Below are positions 8,310 to 15,790 of a DNA stretch of 64,000 nt, in pieces. The DNA is taken from positions 1,260,501 through 1,324,500 of the forward strand of contig NZ_CP061204.1 of assembly GCF_014621775.1 (NCBI RefSeq), written 5' to 3'. The number at the start of each line of letters is the position of its first letter. Positions within the stretch are counted from its first letter, which is position 1. The translations under genes were made by a program, and so were the position numbers. Origin of the DNA: Stenotrophomonas sp. 169 (GTDB lineage Bacteria; Pseudomonadota; Gammaproteobacteria; Xanthomonadales; Xanthomonadaceae). The notes under the pieces were generated by a model that saw only the letters and a list, made by a program, of their open reading frames with translations, was not told the origin of the DNA and made no database searches.

Positions 8310-9151
8310 AGTGCGCCGTGATCGCTGAGCACGTTGGTGAGCACCCGGTAGCTCTGATGTGTCGTGTGCTTGCGATTTCCCGAACCGGCTTCCACGCATG
8401 GCATCGCCGCAAGCCCTCGGCCAGAGCACAGCGGCAGTCAGAACTGGATGTCCAAGTGCAGGATGCATTCGTGACAGCCAGACGCCGTGAAGGCGCGCAG
8501 CGGTTGAGTCGAAGGCTCCGCCGAGGGCGCCGTCAGGTCGCCGAAAGTCTGCACCGGCAAGGTCTGCGCGCCAAGGCAGCACGTCGATACAAGGCAACGA
8601 CCAACTCTCGGCACAATCTTCCGGTGGCTGAAAACCTGCTCAATCAGAACTTCCGCACCGAGCGGCCAAACCAGGCCTGGGTCAGCGACATCACCTATAT
8701 TCAGACCGACGAGGGCTGGATGTACTTGGCTGTGGTGCTGGACCTTTACTCCCGCAAAGTCGTAGGTTGGGCGATGGACAGTCGCATGACCGCGACGCTG
8801 GTGTGCGACGCCCTGCTGATGGCTCTTTTCCGGCGCAAGTTCCCACGTGGTGTGATCGTACATAGCGACCGCGGCTCGCAGTACTGCTCGAAAGAGCATC
8901 GGAGCTTGCTGGAGACCTACGGCTTGGTGCCCAGCATGAGCGCCAAGGGCAACTGCTATGACAACGCCGCGATGGAGAGCTGGAACCACAGCCTGAAAGT
9001 TGAGGCCATCCACGGCGAGCGCTTCGCCACACGCGAGCAAGCCAAAGCCGAGGTGTTTGACTACATCGAGGTCTACTACAATCGATCACGCCTGCACTCG
9101 ACCTTGGGCTACGTCAGCCCGGATCAGTTCGAGCTTGAAAATATAGCTTAA
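8306..9151 (+). CDS. IS3-family transposase OrfB, copy B
   Basis: It has 281 residues with the same DDE residues as copy A. Differences from copy A are very few (for example VALMCRV against VSLMCRV, and LPVAEN against LPLAEN). The GTG at 8306 overlaps the orfA stop. OrfB is intact, but normal expression depends on frameshifting from the damaged orfA. Confidence 0.9.
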   Translation: MKCAVIAEHVGEHPVALMCRVLAISRTGFHAWHRRKPSARAQRQSELDVQVQDAFVTARRREGAQRLSRRLRRGRRQVAESLHRQGLRAKAARRYKATTNSRHNLPVAENLLNQNFRTERPNQAWVSDITYIQTDEGWMYLAVVLDLYSRKVVGWAMDSRMTATLVCDALLMALFRRKFPRGVIVHSDRGSQYCSKEHRSLLETYGLVPSMSAKGNCYDNAAMESWNHSLKVEAIHGERFATREQAKAEVFDYIEVYYNRSRLHSTLGYVSPDQFELENIA

Positions 9152-9181
9152 CCCCGTGTCCATGATTGGGGGTCTAGATCA

Positions 9182-9621
9182 TGCAACTGAACTAAGTCAG
9201 CCGCACAGCGCGGAAGATGTTGTCTTGTATACCGCAATTGCGATGTCGGCTGGCATCGGTGCTGGCGCCGGTGGAAGGGCAATGGTTTCGGCAGAGGCGA
9301 GGGTGGGTGGGGCTAAGGGGGTGGCTGAGATGAGTGGCATGCTTCGCGATGCCGCTCGTGGAAAAGGAAATTTCGGGATTGGTAATGCGACTTCTGAGCA
9401 AGCTGATGTTATGGGTCGAGCATGGGTTGGATCGGGTGCGAGCCAGTCTAGTTCTGGGAATGCGCTCATTAGTCGAGATGGTTTGCGCCAATGCCGTTTC
9501 CCATCAGACAAACCCAACAGTGCTCACGCTTCTACCGGTGTTCAGGCCAATTTTGAATATCGCTCCATACCTGGAGGTAGGTGGACCAACAATGCATCTC
9601 GATGTCGAGAAAATAAAATGA
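9182..9621 (+). pseudogene. Orphan polymorphic toxin C-terminus (toxin tail B), truncated and frameshifted
   Basis: The sequence begins at the IS end, so the 5' part is lost. An Ala/Gly-rich linker is followed by a typical toxin-tail pattern: GNFGIGNATSEQADVMGRAW, ISRDGLRQCRFPSDKPN, then QANFEYRSIPGGRWTNN. The expected ending HLDVEKIK with TGA at 9619-9621 lies one frame away, so a single-base shift near 9592 broke the gene. As a result the observed frame runs in-frame into the following immunity gene. Tails of this form are common in Rhs and haemagglutinin-type toxins; activity is not assigned. Confidence 0.65.
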
Positions 9622-9989
9622 CTCAAGCAAAGTTGATGGGGATCGATTCGGCTGATTGGGATGCTTCATATGATAAGTATCGTCAAACTGGTTTATTTGG
9701 TTGCTACTTTCAGGCATCTATCGGTCCAGATGACGCCAAGGGTGCGGAATTTTTTGGTTTTACTGCATGTAACCGCGAGTGGCTGGAGCGCATGGTCGAA
9801 GAAGGTCAAATCCTTCCAAAGCTTCTTGTTGTAAGTGATGTCAGCTGTGAGGCAGTTAAACGAGCAGTTGAGCTTGTTTGCGCCGCCGTGCCGCATGGCA
9901 GTTGGGATGAGGTGGCCCATAGGTTGGCTGAAGTGATGGACTGGGAGTTTGAAGGTTATGTTCCAAGAGATGACGTTGATCAAAGGTGA
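9618..9989 (+). CDS. Imm8-type immunity protein
   Basis: The 123-residue protein starts at the ATG overlapping the toxin tail's stop by 4 bases (ATGA), the usual toxin/immunity joint. Its pattern fits Imm8: FGCYFQASIGPDDAKGAEFF, then FTACNREWLE, and the ending SWDEVAHRLAEVMDWEFEGY. Such cytoplasmic proteins bind and block one cognate toxin. The frame is also open upstream, but only because of the frameshift in the toxin tail. Family membership is from pattern memory. Confidence 0.75.
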   Translation: MTQAKLMGIDSADWDASYDKYRQTGLFGCYFQASIGPDDAKGAEFFGFTACNREWLERMVEEGQILPKLLVVSDVSCEAVKRAVELVCAAVPHGSWDEVAHRLAEVMDWEFEGYVPRDDVDQR

Positions 9990-10203
9990 TGTAGGTAATT
10001 ACAAAGCTTCCTGGCGTGATTCCCCAAATGATAGTGACGTTTGTTTGAACGTTTAGATGCAGTCAGTCGGGATGATCGGCAGGACCAGTTCTTCAATGGA
10101 GACACGGCATACAAGTTTGAAACCCCTCAGCAGCAAAATATCTTCAAGACGTTGCCCAGTGAGCAGCGCCTTATCAATCGGACCACATCATGGATCAGGC
10201 TCG
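9990..10203 (+). other. Gap with possible coding remnant
   Basis: No complete gene is visible. One frame from 10041 reads DRQDQFFNGDTAYKFETPQQ, then LPSEQRLINRTTSWIR, which looks like protein but has no start with a ribosome site and no recognised family. It may be the worn 3' part of another immunity gene. Confidence 0.3.
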
Positions 10204-10398
10204 ATGAAAAAGTTATTGGTGGCTGCCTTGTTGTGCATGTTGATACCGGCCTGTGCAACCCAGCTTCGGCGTGCGGACTCTAAGGACTTCAGCGTTTCTG
10301 TGACTGACCGCGCGACGGAAAACCGATACGATGTAGTCTTGAATTCTGCCGCTGACGGGCCTCTTTGCCTGTCAAAGGAAAGCTGCGAAAGAGTTTGA
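10204..10398 (+). pseudogene. Truncated lipoprotein, probable immunity remnant
   Basis: The frame encodes MKKLLVAALLCMLIPACATQ, a lipoprotein signal with lipobox IPAC, then about 35 residues before running into unrelated toxin-tail DNA near 10365 and stopping. At 64 residues it is probably the front of a periplasmic immunity lipoprotein whose 3' part was lost when the next cassette joined. The protein family is not recognised. Confidence 0.5.
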
Positions 10399-10546
10399 TG
10401 GGCAGGGTCGACCTGTCAAGACCATCGACTTCACTGACCACGGGAGACCGGGAAGCCATACAAACCCTCATGAGCACCCCTACGAGTCCAACGGTACTGG
10501 TGGGACGCCATCTCGGGCGAAGGCCCGGCCACTCAATGAAGGTTGA
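10371..10546 (+). pseudogene. Orphan toxin tail C
   Basis: One frame reads KAAKEFDGQGRPVKTIDFTD, then HGRPGSHTNPHEHPYESN and a Gly/Thr-rich end, stopping with TGA at 10544-10546. The His-rich pattern is one I associate with common polymorphic-toxin C-termini. No upstream part is present: the sequence joins directly to the truncated lipoprotein. A new ATG follows 5 bases after the stop. Confidence 0.55.
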
Positions 10547-10551
10547 GCAGT

Positions 10552-10818
10552 ATGAATGCTGAAGACTGGGGATTCCCCATAACTGGAAAGATAGTCAGTG
10601 AGGTCCTTAGGCGACACTTCAGCCCGGAAGACGTCTGGGAACTATCCTTCTTGGATGTTCCATCGGGAGATTTTTCATCTCCATCACTCGATGCACTACG
10701 AGATAAGGTTTCTGGACGAGGTTGCCATATTTCAACAGCCGGGTTATGCGAAGCGTTGGATGCACAGCGTGGAAAATATCCCATATTCCGGAGAACGCCA
10801 TCCATCAAGGCCGGATAG
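10552..10818 (+). pseudogene. Immunity-like gene, 3' end replaced
   Basis: The ATG at 10552 follows GAAGGTTGAG and the toxin tail stop. The protein begins MNAEDWGFPITGKIVSEVLR and looks real to about LRDKVSGRGCHISTAGLC. From 10761 on, the DNA is the 114-bp repeat, normally read in another frame as a toxin ending, so the last 19 codons are foreign. It appears to be an immunity gene cut by cassette joining. The family is unknown. Confidence 0.5.
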
Positions 10819-10874
10819 GAAAGATCAATGAGCACGAAAGATAGTGGTGCTGTGGCGGCATCTAAACAAATCTG
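10761..10874 (+). repeat. 114-bp exact direct repeat, copy 2 (toxin tail D end plus immunity start)
   Basis: It is identical to 4860-4973. It encodes the toxin ending HSVENIPYSGERHPSRPDRK with its stop at 10829-10831, the ATGA overlap, and the first codons of the immunity gene, which is intact here. No more of toxin D is present upstream. Confidence 0.9.
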
Positions 10875-11253
10875 CTCTCTTGGGTATGGCAGTGTTTCAG
10901 TAGCGTCTGATGCGGATCTGCTGCTTCGAAGGCTGGTCGAAATACATGGGATCGATTCAACCAGGCACTATTGGTGGGAGTCTTTGGCGACGTCCCGGTT
11001 CGTTCGCTACAGCACATCAGGCAATGATTGGACGGAGCAGATTGCGGTGTTTCTGGCTGACATGGGAGACCCCATATTTCTTGCCATCACCGATGATGAG
11101 CCGCCGCCGTGGCCGGTGTTGAGAATTGAGCATGGTTCGGAGGTTGCGACTTTGCTCAGCGAAATGCACTTTTTTGAGTATTTCGTATTCTCGCAAGACT
11201 GCGCGCGAGTCTTCTTTGATACACACGATAACGTTTTGATCTCCTCGCCATAG
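10828..11253 (+). CDS. Immunity-type protein paired with toxin tail A/D
   Basis: The 141-residue acidic protein starts at the ATG overlapping the toxin stop (ATGA). It ends FSQDCARVFFDTHDNVLISS, an ending I loosely associate with DUF6756-like immunity proteins (unverified). Its first 15 codons are repeated at 4927, where an IS has cut the other copy. No signal peptide is seen, so it acts in the cytoplasm. Ten bases after its stop the first decayed tRNA-Thr repeat begins, so it ends a cassette. Confidence 0.65.
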   Translation: MSTKDSGAVAASKQICSLGYGSVSVASDADLLLRRLVEIHGIDSTRHYWWESLATSRFVRYSTSGNDWTEQIAVFLADMGDPIFLAITDDEPPPWPVLRIEHGSEVATLLSEMHFFEYFVFSQDCARVFFDTHDNVLISSP

Positions 11254-11263
11254 GGGGAGTGTT

Positions 11264-11334
11264 CGTAGGTTCGATTCCTATTTCCGGAACCAATTGTACG
11301 AAAAGTCCTGGCCTTGGTCGGGGCCTTTTGTTTG
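11264..11334 (+). repeat. Decayed tRNA-Thr 3' end plus terminator, repeat R1
   Basis: CGTAGGTTCGATTCCTATTT is exactly as in the tRNA-Thr TPsiC arm. The acceptor end CCGGAACCA carries one change, and a copy of the tRNA terminator follows (AAAAGTCCTGG...GGGGCCTTTT, imperfect stem). There is no 5' tRNA half, so this is not a working tRNA. Confidence 0.88.
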
Positions 11335-11584
11335 TGCGGGTGTTGCCGCGTAGCGGCACCCATGGTCGGTGGATGGCAGGATGGCCCTCCCGGGCAGTGG
11401 CAGGCCGGGATTGTCGAACCTGTCGATCTGCTCGCACGCCCCTGCGGCTTACCTAGTCCTTGTTGAGGGGATCCGAAATACGTCTTTAAAGCCAGATTGT
11501 TATCGGGACACGGATCTGCCTTGTTCTGGTGATGGGGCTGGATGTGGTGCAGACTGCAGGCGAAACGACGGTCACGTACATTAT

Positions 11585-12058
11585 ATGAGAGATGCCGGCA
11601 TGCTTGGATTTCTAGAGGAGATATGTTCCATTCGTTGGGACGTCATGGAGTTTGGCGCGTTTGAGCTAATTCCAGCAGACGCGCATTCGGTTAGATGTAA
11701 CCACGTTTACGTCGATTGCAAGATGCCATTTCTTATCGCGGCGGAATCTTTGGAGCTGGATGGCATCGAGACGTTTGGTGTGGGATTGGTGCATGAGCCG
11801 GATCGGATAAGAAGGTTCTTGGAAGGGCCGTACCCACCGCACAATAAGCCGCGCACAGCTGGGTTATCCGATTTGGTTGGTATGGATTGCGAGCCTTGTC
11901 TACTAAGCAGAAAGTCCTTTCGCGCTTTCAGCGAGACAAGCGAGTTGTGCCATCTTACTTCTGAGTTGGTACATGCCGTGACTTTCGAAATGTGCTCTAT
12001 CACTATCACCATATCGGCTGACGAGGAGGCTCCCATGGGGTTGAGGGTGAGCTGGTGA
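11585..12058 (+). CDS. Hypothetical protein, immunity-like
   Basis: The 157-residue acidic protein begins MRDAGMLGFLEEICSIRWDV. The frame is open further upstream to 11369 through tRNA-repeat-adjacent DNA that looks non-coding, so the ATG at 11585 is preferred, though no strong ribosome site precedes it. Size, charge and position in the array suit an immunity protein. No family is recognised, and no toxin tail is evident directly upstream. Confidence 0.45.
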   Translation: MRDAGMLGFLEEICSIRWDVMEFGAFELIPADAHSVRCNHVYVDCKMPFLIAAESLELDGIETFGVGLVHEPDRIRRFLEGPYPPHNKPRTAGLSDLVGMDCEPCLLSRKSFRAFSETSELCHLTSELVHAVTFEMCSITITISADEEAPMGLRVSW

Positions 12059-12245
12059 GTCCGGGTTGAGGCTTTATTCCCTCGTTTTGATTGATGGGCC
12101 GACTGAGAGTCTGGTCGCGGCCTGTTCCTTACGCTATTTTACTAAGGGTGCAGCTATAGGCTGGATGACGAAGGAAAAGATAAGGTGTCGGTTCGCTGGC
12201 AATGCCGCAACGTACGAGCGGAATTAGGATATTCCATCTGATTTC

Positions 12246-12388
12246 CAAAAGGTGAAGCCTGTCAATGTAACCAGGAAGGCCCGAGCCAACCAAGTGGTGG
12301 ATCTGCGGTTGCTACAGCTCACGTAAAATAGATAGGTCAGAAGGGTGTACGTCCGGCACTGCCAGAAGAGCTGCCGAAGCTAAAGTGA
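12246..12388 (+). pseudogene. Decayed toxin tail F with internal stop
   Basis: One frame reads SQPSGGSAVATAHVK, a TAG at 12329-12331, then IGQKGVRPALPEELPKLK and TGA at 12386-12388. The basic, Pro-rich ending 8 bases before an Imm53 start looks like a toxin C-terminus. Another stop lies upstream, so the gene is badly worn. The rest of the 12059-12396 gap holds nothing recognisable. Confidence 0.4.
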
Positions 12389-12396
12389 GATCAATT

Positions 12397-12726
12397 ATGG
12401 ATACTGCTATCTCGTTGTTGCAAAAATGGTATGCGCGGCACTGCGATGAAGATTGGGAGCACTCCTACGGTATCAATATAGATACCCTGGACAACCCAGG
12501 GTGGATTCTTACCGTCGACTTGGCCGATACGGAGTTCAGCGAACTTCTGCTGCCGCGCAATCGCCTTGATCGGTCAGAAGCAGACTGGGTCCAGTCGGAG
12601 ATTTCAGGGCGGCGCTACATTGCTTGCGGAGGCGTGTTAAATCTGGAGGAGATGGTCCTTCAGTTTCTGATCTTCGTAGGGGAGCCCGGGGTCGATACTT
12701 TCATTAAGCCAAAAAGCGAGTTATGA
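12397..12726 (+). CDS. Imm53 family immunity protein
   Basis: The 109-residue protein shows the Imm53 pattern: LLQKWYARHCDEDWEHSYGI followed by NIDTLDNPGWILTVDLADTE. The ATG at 12397 is chosen because the worn toxin tail ends 8 bases before it; an in-frame GTG at 12385 is possible. Imm53 proteins are cytoplasmic antidotes of polymorphic toxins. The stop overlaps the next start (ATGA), so it is co-translated with the Imm40-type gene. Confidence 0.8.
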   Translation: MDTAISLLQKWYARHCDEDWEHSYGINIDTLDNPGWILTVDLADTEFSELLLPRNRLDRSEADWVQSEISGRRYIACGGVLNLEEMVLQFLIFVGEPGVDTFIKPKSEL

Positions 12727-13070
12727 ACGTGGTTCAGTATGTATGGTCAGAACAGATAGATTCGATGCTGCGCGAAGGCGAATTTCTGGAAATGCTGGGC
12801 GTTCGTAACTGGGCGCTTGACAGGGTTGGAGCGCTGGACGCAGTGGAGAGGTTGAGTTGTGAGAGGATCGCGGTCGCCGGTGGTGATGTGTACAAGCGGG
12901 AAAACGGTCGCCTTGAAACGACTTACGACAATTGGTATTGCAACAGGAACGATGGTGAGCAGATGAGCGAGTACATTGAACGTAGCGTCGATATTGCGAG
13001 GAATTACATATCCAAATACCCCGGGTCGGACAGCATAGTTTTCTTCTCATTAGTGCCTGTGGCTCAGTGA
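12723..13070 (+). CDS. Imm40 family immunity protein
   Basis: The 115-residue protein fits the Imm40 pattern: LGVRNWALDRVGALDAVERL, then IAVAGGDVY and TTYDNWYCNR, ending in a hydrophobic strand (DSIVFFSLVPVAQ). It overlaps the Imm53 gene by 4 bases. Two different immunity families in one coupled pair, with only a broken toxin tail ahead, suggests a kept stock of antidotes. Confidence 0.75.
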   Translation: MNVVQYVWSEQIDSMLREGEFLEMLGVRNWALDRVGALDAVERLSCERIAVAGGDVYKRENGRLETTYDNWYCNRNDGEQMSEYIERSVDIARNYISKYPGSDSIVFFSLVPVAQ

Positions 13071-13298
13071 CCAGAGTCCTGGGTCTAGAGAAATTTAATT
13101 TCGGTAAGCAGGATCCGCATCCAAACACCGCCTCGCCTCCTCTCCTACGTCGGCGCCATCGCCACCCATGCAATTCGCTCAATGTCATGTGCTCTCACGA
13201 AGCGCATCATTTTTACGTCAGAGCCACTTGGTCGCCCTTGGGAGCTCGGAGACGCTCAGATTCGCGGCTTGATTCTCCTTGGGTAGCCTTCCTGGTAT

Positions 13299-13877
13299 AT
13301 GGCTTGGATCATGGCCTGGGTGTACAGCAAGCGTCGTAGGTTGGGCTGGGTTGAACACCTGAGCTTGGATCAAGCGAGTGATCAGGCTCGCCAAACAGTT
13401 GCTGAGTACGTTCATTCGGGATTGCCCGCCCCAGCGAAGTCCAAGGCAATTAGTTGCACACTCGAGAAGAAAGAAGCGGCTGGGCGGCTGCTTGAAGAAA
13501 TCCCGAAAATTCCGGAAACTGTCAAGAGAGCCTTCGGCCGCAGTCGATTCGATTACTGGGGGCGAACGGTAGAGGTCTGCGTCTTGAGGCGGATCGAGCA
13601 CTCAACTCTTTCGTGGGTCAAAAAAACGGGTGTAGTGATGGGGAGCTTCTCAACAGATTTTGTGAGCCCGACGAATTTTGATTCGCTGGCGGTGGAGATA
13701 TCGTACGACTCTCAAATCCTTTGTCGTATTGACAGGGAGAGCGCTGATGGAACGCTGGAAATAGAATTTTTTCATGAGGCAAGGCTTCTAGCCGATGATG
13801 TCAACATGAAGTTTCCGGTGCTGGAGTTCCTGAGTGCCGTCGAGGAGGCATGTGTGGATCTTCGAGAGATTTCCTAG
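13299..13877 (+). CDS. Hypothetical protein, immunity-like
   Basis: It has 192 residues, or 188 if the second ATG at 13311 is used. It begins with a basic aromatic stretch (WVYSKRRRLGWVEHLSLDQA) and later has a mixed acidic beta-like region (SPTNFDSLAVEISYDSQILC). No family is recognised. Its stop lies immediately before toxin tail H. The 228 bases before it, 13071-13298, hold no supported feature. Confidence 0.45.
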   Translation: MAWIMAWVYSKRRRLGWVEHLSLDQASDQARQTVAEYVHSGLPAPAKSKAISCTLEKKEAAGRLLEEIPKIPETVKRAFGRSRFDYWGRTVEVCVLRRIEHSTLSWVKKTGVVMGSFSTDFVSPTNFDSLAVEISYDSQILCRIDRESADGTLEIEFFHEARLLADDVNMKFPVLEFLSAVEEACVDLREIS

Positions 13878-14004
13878 AGGAGGCGCGGCGACGAGATTAG
13901 AGAGCCCGGCTGCACGTGAAGCGGGTGAGCCCGATCGGAAAAGCTACAGCGATACGAACAGTACAGTTAAAGTCTGCTCCCCTACTATCGATCAAGGGGG
14001 TTGA
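13876..14004 (+). pseudogene. Orphan toxin tail H
   Basis: An open frame ends ...SPAAREAGEPDRKSYSDTNS, then TVKVCSPTIDQGG and TGA at 14002-14004, directly touching the GTG start of the next gene. It is polar, short and start-less. It is interpreted as the last residues of a toxin by its position; the reading is tentative. Confidence 0.35.
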
Positions 14005-14424
14005 GTGAATCGCATTCTGATGATTGCATTGGCTTTATCCAGTGTTTCATGTTGGGTCGACGACGAGCTCCCGCCTCCGTGCGGCGTCGGAAACAGTCCT
14101 GTGGAAGCCGTTGCCCCCATCGTGCCTGCGGCGGCGGATTCGCAGGTGTGCGGCTCTATCGTGGCCACACTCGTCGTTGAAGAAGATGGCAGGGTAACGA
14201 ATCCGGTCATGGCGCGCTCTCAGTTCAAAGAACTCCATCGGAGGAAGGTCGATAGTGCTGCTTATGAAAGTGCTGTCCTGACCGCTGTAGCGAAATGGCG
14301 TTTCCCGCCTGTACCATCTCGCTGCACGAAGAACATTACAGTTGACTTCCAGCGTCTGGATAGCAATGGTAAGAGTGTTGCGCCGGAGTCGCCCGAGGTG
14401 CATCTTCCTCTTGAGACAAAGTGA
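14005..14424 (+). CDS. Lipoprotein with TonB-like C-terminal fold, in immunity position
   Basis: The 139-residue protein starts with GTG at 14005 behind AGGGGGTTGA. Its signal ends in the lipobox SSVSC, so it is lipid-anchored. The middle reads GSIVATLVVEEDGRVTNPVM and AVLTAVAKWRFPPVP, the pattern of TonB C-terminal-type domains. It is too short to be a working TonB and lacks the Pro-rich spanner. A periplasmic antidote is possible by context. It overlaps the next frame near 14421. Confidence 0.6.
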   Translation: MNRILMIALALSSVSCWVDDELPPPCGVGNSPVEAVAPIVPAAADSQVCGSIVATLVVEEDGRVTNPVMARSQFKELHRRKVDSAAYESAVLTAVAKWRFPPVPSRCTKNITVDFQRLDSNGKSVAPESPEVHLPLETK

Positions 14425-14432
14425 GGCGCAAA

Positions 14433-14771
14433 ATGCACGATTGGACGCTGTTGGATATCAGTGTTGATTGGGTTGGCGGGGTGGCAGAGCTCCGCGTTCT
14501 GGATGAGTACTCTTCAGAGCGGTTAGTTCGATTTAGAGGGCTCCGCGAGATATATGCAGATAGGCAGGAGCATTGGGGGCCGAGCAGTTCGATCAATGAG
14601 GATTCATGGATGGATAGCGATGGCGCGGACGTGGTGTCTTTGAAGATTGAGATGCAATCAGGTGGTGTGATCAACATATCCGCTGAATCATGTGAGATCG
14701 ACGGTTTGGGTTGTTGCCCGTCCGTGAACGAGGTGAAGAGAGTGGTCTCTAGTAGCGACGGCAACACGTGA
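14433..14771 (+). CDS. Hypothetical protein, immunity-like
   Basis: The 112-residue acidic protein begins MHDWTLLDISVDWVGGVAEL. The ATG at 14433 follows GAGGCGC; an in-frame GTG at 14421 overlaps the lipoprotein stop. The size, charge and coupled position suit a cytoplasmic immunity protein. Its end overlaps the IS30 remnant on the other strand, suggesting the 3' end may be altered. No family is recognised. Confidence 0.5.
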   Translation: MHDWTLLDISVDWVGGVAELRVLDEYSSERLVRFRGLREIYADRQEHWGPSSSINEDSWMDSDGADVVSLKIEMQSGGVINISAESCEIDGLGCCPSVNEVKRVVSSSDGNT

Positions 14772-14954
14772 TCTGACTTCAGTGATTTTTTTGTCCATCA
14801 GTTCGGCGTGTGTCTTCCAGCCAAACGTCTTACGTGTCGGAGTGCTCATAAGCATCGCTACGTAGTTGAGATATTCTTGGCTTGCGCCCTTCAGATATAC
14901 GCCCTTGGGCAGGAACTGTCGAAGCACGTCCATTGGTGTTCTCGCTGCTGCCAC
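14760..14954 (-). pseudogene. IS30-family transposase C-terminal remnant
   Basis: On the minus strand it reads VLRQFLPKGVYLKGASQEYL, then MLMSTPTRKTFGWKTHAELM, the conserved end of IS30-type transposases. The usual ENTNG just before LLRQ is present in a different frame, showing a frameshift. Nothing of the catalytic region remains. It lies between two toxin/immunity modules. Confidence 0.75.
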
Positions 14955-14955
14955 G

Positions 14956-15237
14956 CTGCTTGGTGATCCGGGCGGGGCAACGAAAGCTGCTATCCAAAAA
15001 TCGCTGGATGGGGTCGCGGCAAGGTCTCGATTTGCTTTCCGAGGCAGTTGCGGAGAAGTAACTCAGGTGAGCATCGCGCTACACTCCGTCGGAGATATGG
15101 ACGCCGTCACCATGGCGACAGCGCCTACCGTAGGTTCGAATGCCGGGCAGGTCATAGAGCCCTGTGTCAGCTGCGCTGCGGTCGCCAACGACCAAGGTGT
15201 CCGTGCGGTACTTCCTGTAAGAGCACGCCCGTTCTAG
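14956..15237 (+). pseudogene. Toxin C-terminus I, deaminase-like fragment
   Basis: The open frame has no start of its own; it begins beside the IS30 remnant. It reads SRFAFRGSCGEVTQVSIALH, later IEPCVSCAAVANDQGVRAVL, and stops at 15235-15237. A Cys/Glu pair followed by PCxxC resembles the zinc-binding arrangement of YwqJ/BURPS-type deaminase toxins. The usual catalytic His-x-Glu is not obvious, so activity is uncertain. The immunity gene starts 9 bases later. Confidence 0.5.
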
Positions 15238-15246
15238 GATTGATTG

Positions 15247-15675
15247 ATGAATTTCAAGGACACCTCTTATGATCAGCGACGTCAGCTGATCGATGCTCTA
15301 GATGATGCATTGGATGCTGCTGGGCTCGGACAGGATCGTCGCGCCAGTGCGATGATGGCCGTCGCGCTGTGTGATCGGCTGGGCAACCGACTCGACTGAG
15401 AACGGCAGTCTGCCATCGAGGCCGCTCGACATTTCTGGGCGGTAGGCGATGGTGTCGAGTACAAGAAGTGGTTAGATTTTTTTTCCACACGGCTCAATGA
15501 TCAGCCGCTCTCGGATTCGGTTGATCGGCTAGTTTGGAGTGCATTGGCCCAGTCCGGTGGGCTTGATTCGTACACGGGTGAATACTTGGTCCTGGAAGCA
15601 CTCGATGCGGGGCTCGATATTTCAGCAGTATCGGAAGCGATCAAGACTGTCTTTCCGGAATACACGTATCCCTAG
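15247..15675 (+). pseudogene. Immunity gene with one in-frame stop
   Basis: The ATG at 15247 starts MNFKDTSYDQRRQLIDALDD and continues to RLGNRLD, where TGA stands at 15397-15399 (codon 51). The same frame then stays open for 91 more codons (ERQSAIEAARHFWAVGDGVE and on to FPEYTYP) to a TAG at 15673. A single nonsense change is the simplest explanation. It follows toxin I closely and ends just before the tRNA repeat R2. Confidence 0.7.
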
Positions 15676-15712
15676 GTATGTTGTCTTTTCAGGTTGGGGA
15701 TGTGATGGTGTA

Positions 15713-15790
15713 CATCGTAAGCTTGATCCCTATGCCGGCACCAGATATGGCGAGAAGCCGCGGCCTTGGTCGGCGCTTTGTTTGTGCGGC
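15713..15790 (+). repeat. Decayed tRNA-Thr 3' end plus terminator, repeat R2
   Basis: CATCGTAAGCTTGATCCCTA and TGCCGGCACCAG match the tRNA-Thr TPsiC arm and acceptor with several changes. A damaged terminator copy follows (GAGAAGCCGCGGCCTTGGTC, then GGCGCTTTG). It is the most degraded of the three copies. Confidence 0.75.

Larger units (their letters stand above)
8079..9181 (+). mobile_element. IS3-family insertion sequence, copy B (1103 bp, internally deleted)
   Basis: It has the same terminal repeats as copy A (TGATCCAG at 8079, CTAGATCA ending at 9181) and nearly the same sequence, but is exactly 156 bp shorter. The loss is inside orfA and keeps the frame. It lies in inverse orientation to copy A, with the orfB ends facing outward. 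No target duplication is seen (AGGG / TGCA). Confidence 0.9.

Noticed and set aside
9156..9989. One 277-codon gene
   Set aside because: It joins the IS end, a toxin tail and Imm8 only because of a frameshift; the true immunity start is the ATG at 9618.
11369..11584. Longer start for the gene at 11585
   Set aside because: The extension reads through DNA next to the tRNA repeat and shows no conserved character.
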